DNA of 64,000 nucleotides from Alisma plantago-aquatica (taxonomy: Eukaryota > Streptophyta > Magnoliopsida > Alismatales > Alismataceae): assembly GCA_963693085.1 (NCBI GenBank), contig OY856409.1, positions 244,573,558-244,637,557 of the forward strand. Reading direction: 5' to 3'. Below, piece after piece: positions 58,948 through 64,000 of the stretch. Position numbers and translations under genes: made by a program. Position 1 is the first letter of the stretch, and each line of letters begins with the position of its first letter. The notes under the pieces were generated by a model. That model saw only the letters and a program-made list of their open reading frames with translations, had not been told where the DNA came from and made no database searches.

Positions 58948-60840
58948 TGTTACAACCCCAACTTTTGGGTTCATTTGGTGATAAATGTAATTTCTCATAT
59001 TAAAGATATTGGAACAAGTAATGATATAATTTTTGTTGAATAAATGAGTTTTGTTTACAATAGCCTTGTTTATTGTTTTGTGGGCTTTATTGGCTATTGA
59101 GCCCAATATCAAGGAAAGGACAAAAGAAACTCCATTATTTGAGTAAATAAGAAAAGGAAGAAAAGAAAGATGTAGAAACCTCTAGAAGGCAAAATAATAT
59201 AATCCAAGGTTCGATTTCCTGCCTCTTGGGTTCCTTGGGTTCCAAGGAGTTCAAAATTGCAAAGATAATACAACAAGAAAAGAAATGAGCAATTAAATAT
59301 TTCTTTATTATGAAAGAAATTGAAAACCATGATAAAATGTGGAAAATAAGTGGAAAGAGGCATAATTAAGTTATCCTTGTGATCATGCCTATTTAAGGTG
59401 CCAATCCCTAACATGAGGCAATGAGGGGATTGTGCCATTTTCCCCCAGCCTCTCTCGCAGACAGCACCTTTATCTTGTGAGCTATCTCAGGCACGGAGCT
59501 CCCTTGCGGTTTGGGTGCTCTATTCCTACAAAGGAATAGGGGACACGACCCTACATAGAGCATGGATCAGTAGTCCAGTTCATTCTCGTCGCTGCTAGTG
59601 GCCGCCATCGGAAGTTCAGGGATGGCGGATGGCAGCTGAATCCGGGAAGGCGTCTTGGGCGAGCTGTGCTCGCAGAGATCCACCAGGCGGTAGCGATAGG
59701 CGGAAGTTCACATGAAGGAGAAGAGGGGAAGGGAGCGGATCTGGGTGTCAGGTAGGTGGATCCAGAAGTAGGATCCGCGAGCCAAAAAAAAGAGGAATTG
59801 CAACAAGAAAAATGTTTGAAAAGGACATGTGGCGCTCAGTTATTGGCCAAGGTGAGATTATTTTGCGTAAATCCTAACTATTTATGGGTAACTCGAATAT
59901 AAACAAGTAATCATGAAAATTGATCAGGAGAAAATGAGGAAGCTAATAAAAATACTTTTAGATCTTGATATTGATCGTAGTTCTAAAAGTACTCTAAGTT
60001 GACCATGTTTATGCATTAAACTATGAAGAAACCCTAATTGTGTTTAGAAATTGGGTTTAATGTCTTAATTATGTTATTTTGAGATATAATAACCTGTGGG
60101 GAATAATAAGAAGGATTGCACCTGATTAAGATGATAATATGCTTGTTTTAGAGTTTTGTACACATGAAGATGCATAATAGCTTAGAAACCCTAACTTAAG
60201 GTTAATGGTTGCTTATGAGATATAATTCGAAATCCTTTGTATAAAACTGATGTTAGGTTAACCTCAAGCCTAGTAGATAATAAAAAGGCTCTAATGTGAA
60301 TATGTGAGTAATTAGGGTTTTGCACCTTGAACTATTGTTTTAGGGTTTTGTGGATATAAATGAGGAAAGTTGTAAAAAGATCTAAAAGAACCCTAATGAA
60401 ACCCTAAATCGGATTAGAAACCCTAGAAAGTGAATCCAAGTCAATTAAATAGATGTATTCTTGGTAAAGTGTAGTAATTAGGTTACATATGCTTTTCAAG
60501 AATTCTGTGATTGTTGAACTGCTTCTTGGATTACTTGCTTGCTTGGAACTGTTATTAGCATGCTGAATCTACAAATCAGGTATGTGGTTAATTACGATTA
60601 ATCGCATTAGTTTTCCCAAAGGTTTCCTGGATGGTTAATCACATTGATTGAAACTAAACAGTTTGTATGTTCATACTGCAATTATAAAGTCACTATGGTT
60701 ATCACAATTATAAATACATGTGTATTCTCACACCTACATGCCACCCTGATGGAAGATGTCATAAAGGTCAGGCCCAAGAGGGTAGACCAATGGGCACCAT
60801 GAGAGGTGACCCCAGACACCAAGCTCGGGAATGAGAAGGT
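58948..60840 (+). repeat. 3' LTR of G2, internally deleted and cut by copia-3
   Basis: It matches the 5' LTR start, but about 735 bp are missing at 59370-59381, where two TTATCCTTG direct repeats have collapsed into one. It stops at 60840, corresponding to position 9226 of the G1 LTR, where copia-3 begins. It keeps the empty site of P at 60471-60475. Confidence 0.88.
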
Positions 60841-61394
60841 TGTTGGGTTTTAGGGGAGACAGAGAAGGCAGTGGAAACAAAAAAAAAATCTCCCCCAAAC
60901 CCATACCGAGGAAACGCGTCAACGTCTATATAATAGGAAAGGATGGTTTGTGGAATCATACCTTGTCTCGAGGCTTGCTCGGCGACAATACCTCGCGCAA
61001 TGCGCGGTCTTCAACTCCGGTCTTGGACGACATCTGTGCAGCTCCTGGTCGCACCGGGACTGATGACTCCTCCTCCTACCGGACTGTCAGATGACAGTTG
61101 TCCTCCTGAGCGGCAGTGTCCTCCCGCCTCTATAGTAGTCCACACGGACCACCTGGAACTCCACACTCCTTGTCCCACAAGGAAGTGGAAGGAGTCGCAC
61201 CCTCCTGTTTACGTACTAGTCGCCAACACACTCTCCTGCCTCCAGTTGCAACTGCAGTTGTCCTTCCCTTGCTGCACCTCCCTTTACGGGAAGCACTTGC
61301 TCGGGCTCTCTCTCGGTTACCAAAACCAGAGAGAACGACAACTTTGCAAAGCAACTGGTTGCACTGAGTTGTACTTTGAGAAGGCCCCAATACC

Positions 61395-61406
61395 CCTATA
61401 TATAGG
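61395..61406 (-). promoter_or_regulatory. TATA box of copia-3 LTR
   Basis: CCTATATATAGG is a perfect palindrome. It is assigned to the minus strand from element orientation, with the GC-rich leader just downstream. Confidence 0.65.
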
Positions 61407-61510
61407 AGGGTCATGGGACAGGGTTCTCCATCTCGAGCAATACGGGACTAAACGCAGGAGTAGAAGGGTTCAAGATTTTCCACAAAAAGCAATCGGTTTG
61501 CAACCTGAAA

Positions 61511-61896
61511 TGATCGGTTCATAGCTGAACCGATCGGTTCGGCCATTGAGCCGATCGGTTGGACCTGAGCCGACTGTTTGGGGGCACTCCAACCGATCGG
61601 TTGGTGCCCTGAACCGATCGGTTCATGGTCCTAATCCAGCTCAAAAAGACTTTCCTTGTTTCTTTCCCAATTGGTATCAAATACCAATATTATTCCCAAT
61701 CGAATTGGGTAATTTGAAAACAAAGGAAAATTGTTTCCGACATGACTTTCCCAACTGGTCGGTTGCACTAGTTGAGCCGATCGGTTCAACCCTTGAATCG
61801 AACATTTCAACCTGGTCATGAGCCGATCGGTTGGACACTCCAGCCGACCGGTTCAGCAACCTCAGCCGACCGGTTCAACACTTGAGCCGATCGGTT
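61511..61896. repeat. CCGATCGGTT palindrome array in copia-3 U3
   Basis: Seven exact CCGATCGGTT words (61530, 61551, 61593, 61614, 61777, 61823, 61887), two CCGACCGGTT (61844, 61866) and several one-base variants. Many extend to AACCGATCGGTT. They lie 105 to 500 bp upstream of the TATA box. Confidence 0.93.
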
Positions 61897-63088
61897 GGGA
61901 GCACAGGTTGGGCAAAATCAGTCAGTTGCGATTTCAATCAATCTGATACTCCAATCAACATGTCCAACACCTTGAACAGTATGATATTGAGCAATCAATC
62001 AATTGAGTGTTTAATTGAACTACTAAACTCCTTTAGTAATCAATCTAAACATTGCTTTATGGACAAAACTCCTCTTCCAGGTTAAATCCTATGTGTGTGA
62101 CCCTGCAGGTCCATTTCACGTTGGCAGTGAGAGTCCATAACACTTATGACTTCACAAGCAAAGAGCGGTGCCTAGTCACACATCATTGCTACCCAAGTGA
62201 AAATAAAAAGTTGGAGAACAACTTTCATCCTACAATCCGTGAATGGTGTTACAGTGAATGTATAATTCCTTTGTCACTGATATCCCGAATGAACTCGAGG
62301 CATGGAACAGTCATCCTGTCAACGTTCATTCACTTTCTTGATCTCAGAGTAGATTGAAGGAGATATGTATGACATCAATATCACATACTGATTCACACAT
62401 GCGTGCGCATGCCTATCTCAATCCTACTCATCAAGTGGCCATGGATATCAAACTCCCTCAAGAGGGACAAATCCCATATCTATCACTCACCCCTCAAAAT
62501 CCCCATGTGTCAAAGCCACCCAATCATCACCTTTATAACAACCCATGTTTCAGGACTGCGTTTGATGATGTCAAAGTGTGCCCAATGACATGTGTTGAGT
62601 GTAGTGATTTCAGGTCAAAGAATCACACACACCACCATCACTGTGAGTACTGACTGTGACTACCTTGTCATGGTTCCATGTGTCAAACTCACGGTGGGTT
62701 TGTCCGGTACACTTGTTCTCTAACAAGTACCTATGTGTTTGGTTTGATATCTCTATATCATGACTAATGAGATTCTGTCATCAACCAACACCACAATCTA
62801 ATCTTGTGTGTCATTGCTGTCTATCTACCTTACATAATGACATCTGCCTAGGGACAAAACAAGAATGTACAAACTCTTAGCATCCATATGATCTCATCGT
62901 TCAGGTCCTCAACCTGAAAGCATACGTCATTGAGTACTGTCATTCTCTAGACATTCAATCTGTTCTATCACTATCTCATATGACTGAACCATAATGAATT
63001 GGAAGCTTGCCTTTGATGTTTATCAAATCAATCTTAATGTATCCCACCAATCATCCCATGATTGGATCTCAGGGCATACATACCAACA

Positions 63089-63099
63089 GACTCCCACTT
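63089..63099 (-). other. polypurine tract of copia-3
   Basis: The minus strand reads AAGTGGGAGTC directly before TGTTGG. This is the standard copia form. Confidence 0.85.
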
Positions 63100-64000
63100 G
63101 CACTGCGAGCCAATCACCCTTGAATCATATTCATAGTGATCTTCAAACATGTCCCACATGTTACTGTGCTCTAGTGCCAACATAGTGAGTAATGGCAACA
63201 CCTTGCCAAAGTCAGTATAAATTGCATGTCTCACATCTCTTCGATGTACGTCACACGTATGAGATGGAGTTGCCGTAATATGCGATCTTGTATTCCTTTG
63301 CTAACGTTTAGCCACATTGCATGATCATGGATTCCATACTTGTCATCAATGAGCGGAATATCTATAAGTTCATCTCATGAACTTCCAGATCCATATAGTA
63401 TCTACTGCTGTTCTCTAACACATAGATACTCGGCATTTCCTTTCAAATGGTTTTATTGGAACACTTCCAATTATCAACAAACTTTCACTTTTATACATCC
63501 TATGTATATTTTGCGATTGATTTTCTGTCCTTTCGGAAGTTCACATCAATGTAACTCTTTACATCGAACTCTTCCTCATCTCCATGGAACCAGTACTTCA
63601 CAAGTACATATCAAGTTCTCATGGTATTCCAATAACCCTTACTGGAAGTAGACAGACATCCACTCGTCATGTCCCACATACGAGTTAACAAGATGAGCAC
63701 ATCAAATTGTCATGTCATACATACAAGATGATGAATACATTTTATTCTTTCCATGTCTATACATGCAAGATAATGAGATGATTACATACATGATAGATCC
63801 ATATCTATTCTTAGTGTTCCCATTCTTCATAAGAATTGGACACTTGGCCTTGGGATACTAACTCCATGTAACATGGACAAGTTTTCTCCCACTGAATCTG
63901 TGCATACTGAACACTTCAGTACAGATTGCCAATGTATGCTTTCTCTTTTCAGATGAATAGTGTTTTTCGAGAACTATCTCTATAGATCTCTATTCCTATC
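63100..64000 (-). other. 3' non-coding interior of copia-3
   Basis: No pol domain is reached before the window ends. The sequence is AT-rich without strong repeats. In related elements this spacer separates the RNase H stop from the polypurine tract. Confidence 0.65.

Larger units (their letters stand above)
37044..60840 (+). mobile_element. Ty3 chromovirus element G2, 5' LTR to truncated 3' LTR
   Basis: It comprises 5' LTR (37044-39311 and 53639-54571, split by P), primer site, interior (54572-58947) and 3' LTR (58948-60840, cut by copia-3). It inserted at the same place in D as G1, so both copies come from one insertion. An integrase C-terminus of GPF type and a chromodomain remnant place it near Tekay/Del chromoviruses. 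Confidence 0.9.
60841..63088 (-). repeat. 3' LTR of copia-3 (2248 bp)
   Basis: On the minus strand, U3 runs from 63088 to the TATA box at 61395-61406, then a GC-rich leader continues to 60841. U3 holds an array of CCGATCGGTT words (61511-61896). Frames in the GC-rich part (up to 193 codons on the plus strand, 60943-61524) oppose the expected transcript and show no domain. Confidence 0.85.
60841..64000 (-). mobile_element. Ty1/copia element 'copia-3', 3' LTR and 3' interior
   Basis: Termini TGTTGG (60841) and CCAACA (63088) are a perfect 6-bp inverted pair, and the minus-strand polypurine tract adjoins 63088. The element inserted into the G2 LTR; the expected 5-bp target copy is AAGGT (60836-60840). 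The LTR start on the minus strand (TGTTGGTATGTATGCCC) and the tract AAGTGGGAGTC resemble BARE/Angela elements. The coding part lies beyond the window. Confidence 0.82.

Noticed and set aside
60943..61524. 193-codon plus-strand frame in the copia-3 LTR
   Set aside because: It opposes the element's transcript, lies in a GC-rich leader and has no recognisable domain.

Overview
This is a nested retrotransposon landscape from a large-genome plant, with no convincing intact host gene. The evidence is a set of LTR retrotransposons of plant type: Ty1/copia and Ty3 chromovirus coding remnants, primer sites complementary to initiator-methionine tRNA (TGGTATCAGAGC), polypurine tracts, 5-bp target duplications, and telo-box-like AAACCCTA words. 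The species cannot be named from sequence alone. I saw no rRNA, tRNA or CRISPR array. Every coding region found is broken or incomplete.

Layout, left to right. 1-4225 is the 3' part of a plus-strand Ty1/copia element (copia-1): integrase, reverse transcriptase and RNase H in one frame broken by two stops, then its 3' LTR. 4226-6580 is a non-LTR segment (D1). 6581-12863 is the 5' part of a Ty3 element (G1: 3.2-kb LTR, primer site, 3.07 kb of decayed internal DNA). 12864-15411 is a fragment with LTR end, primer site, tiny interior, polypurine tract and LTR start (X). 15412-32241 is Q, a Ty3-type element with an LTR of about 4.9 kb and a non-coding interior. Q carries two insertions: R (18076-24196), a minus-strand Sirevirus-like element with only a gag gene, and L (27354-30369), a T-poor retroposon with a 17-bp target duplication. 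32242-34698 (Y) is unclassified. 34699-37043 (D2) repeats D1, and 37044-60840 (G2) repeats G1 and continues to a 3' LTR. G2's 5' LTR holds P (39312-53633), a 14.3-kb non-coding element with two 6.3-kb LTRs. 60841-64000 is the LTR and 3' interior of another minus-strand copia element (copia-3), inserted in G2's 3' LTR and running past the window.

D1-G1 and D2-G2 match over 8.6 kb, including the G insertion point. The simplest reading is a tandem duplication of about 30.5 kb with its junction at 12863/12864. Copia-1, P and copia-3 came later; the paralogous copies preserve empty sites for P and apparently for copia-1.

The most interesting material is non-coding. P and Q look like related large-LTR, non-autonomous elements (LARD-like). 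R looks like a gag-only (TR-GAG-like) parasite of a Sirevirus. Several unrelated elements carry clusters of short CpG-containing palindromic words, many with a CGGTC/GACCG core. Coordinates of LTR ends come from matching terminal TG..CA, target duplications and pairwise comparison by eye; percentages are estimates.
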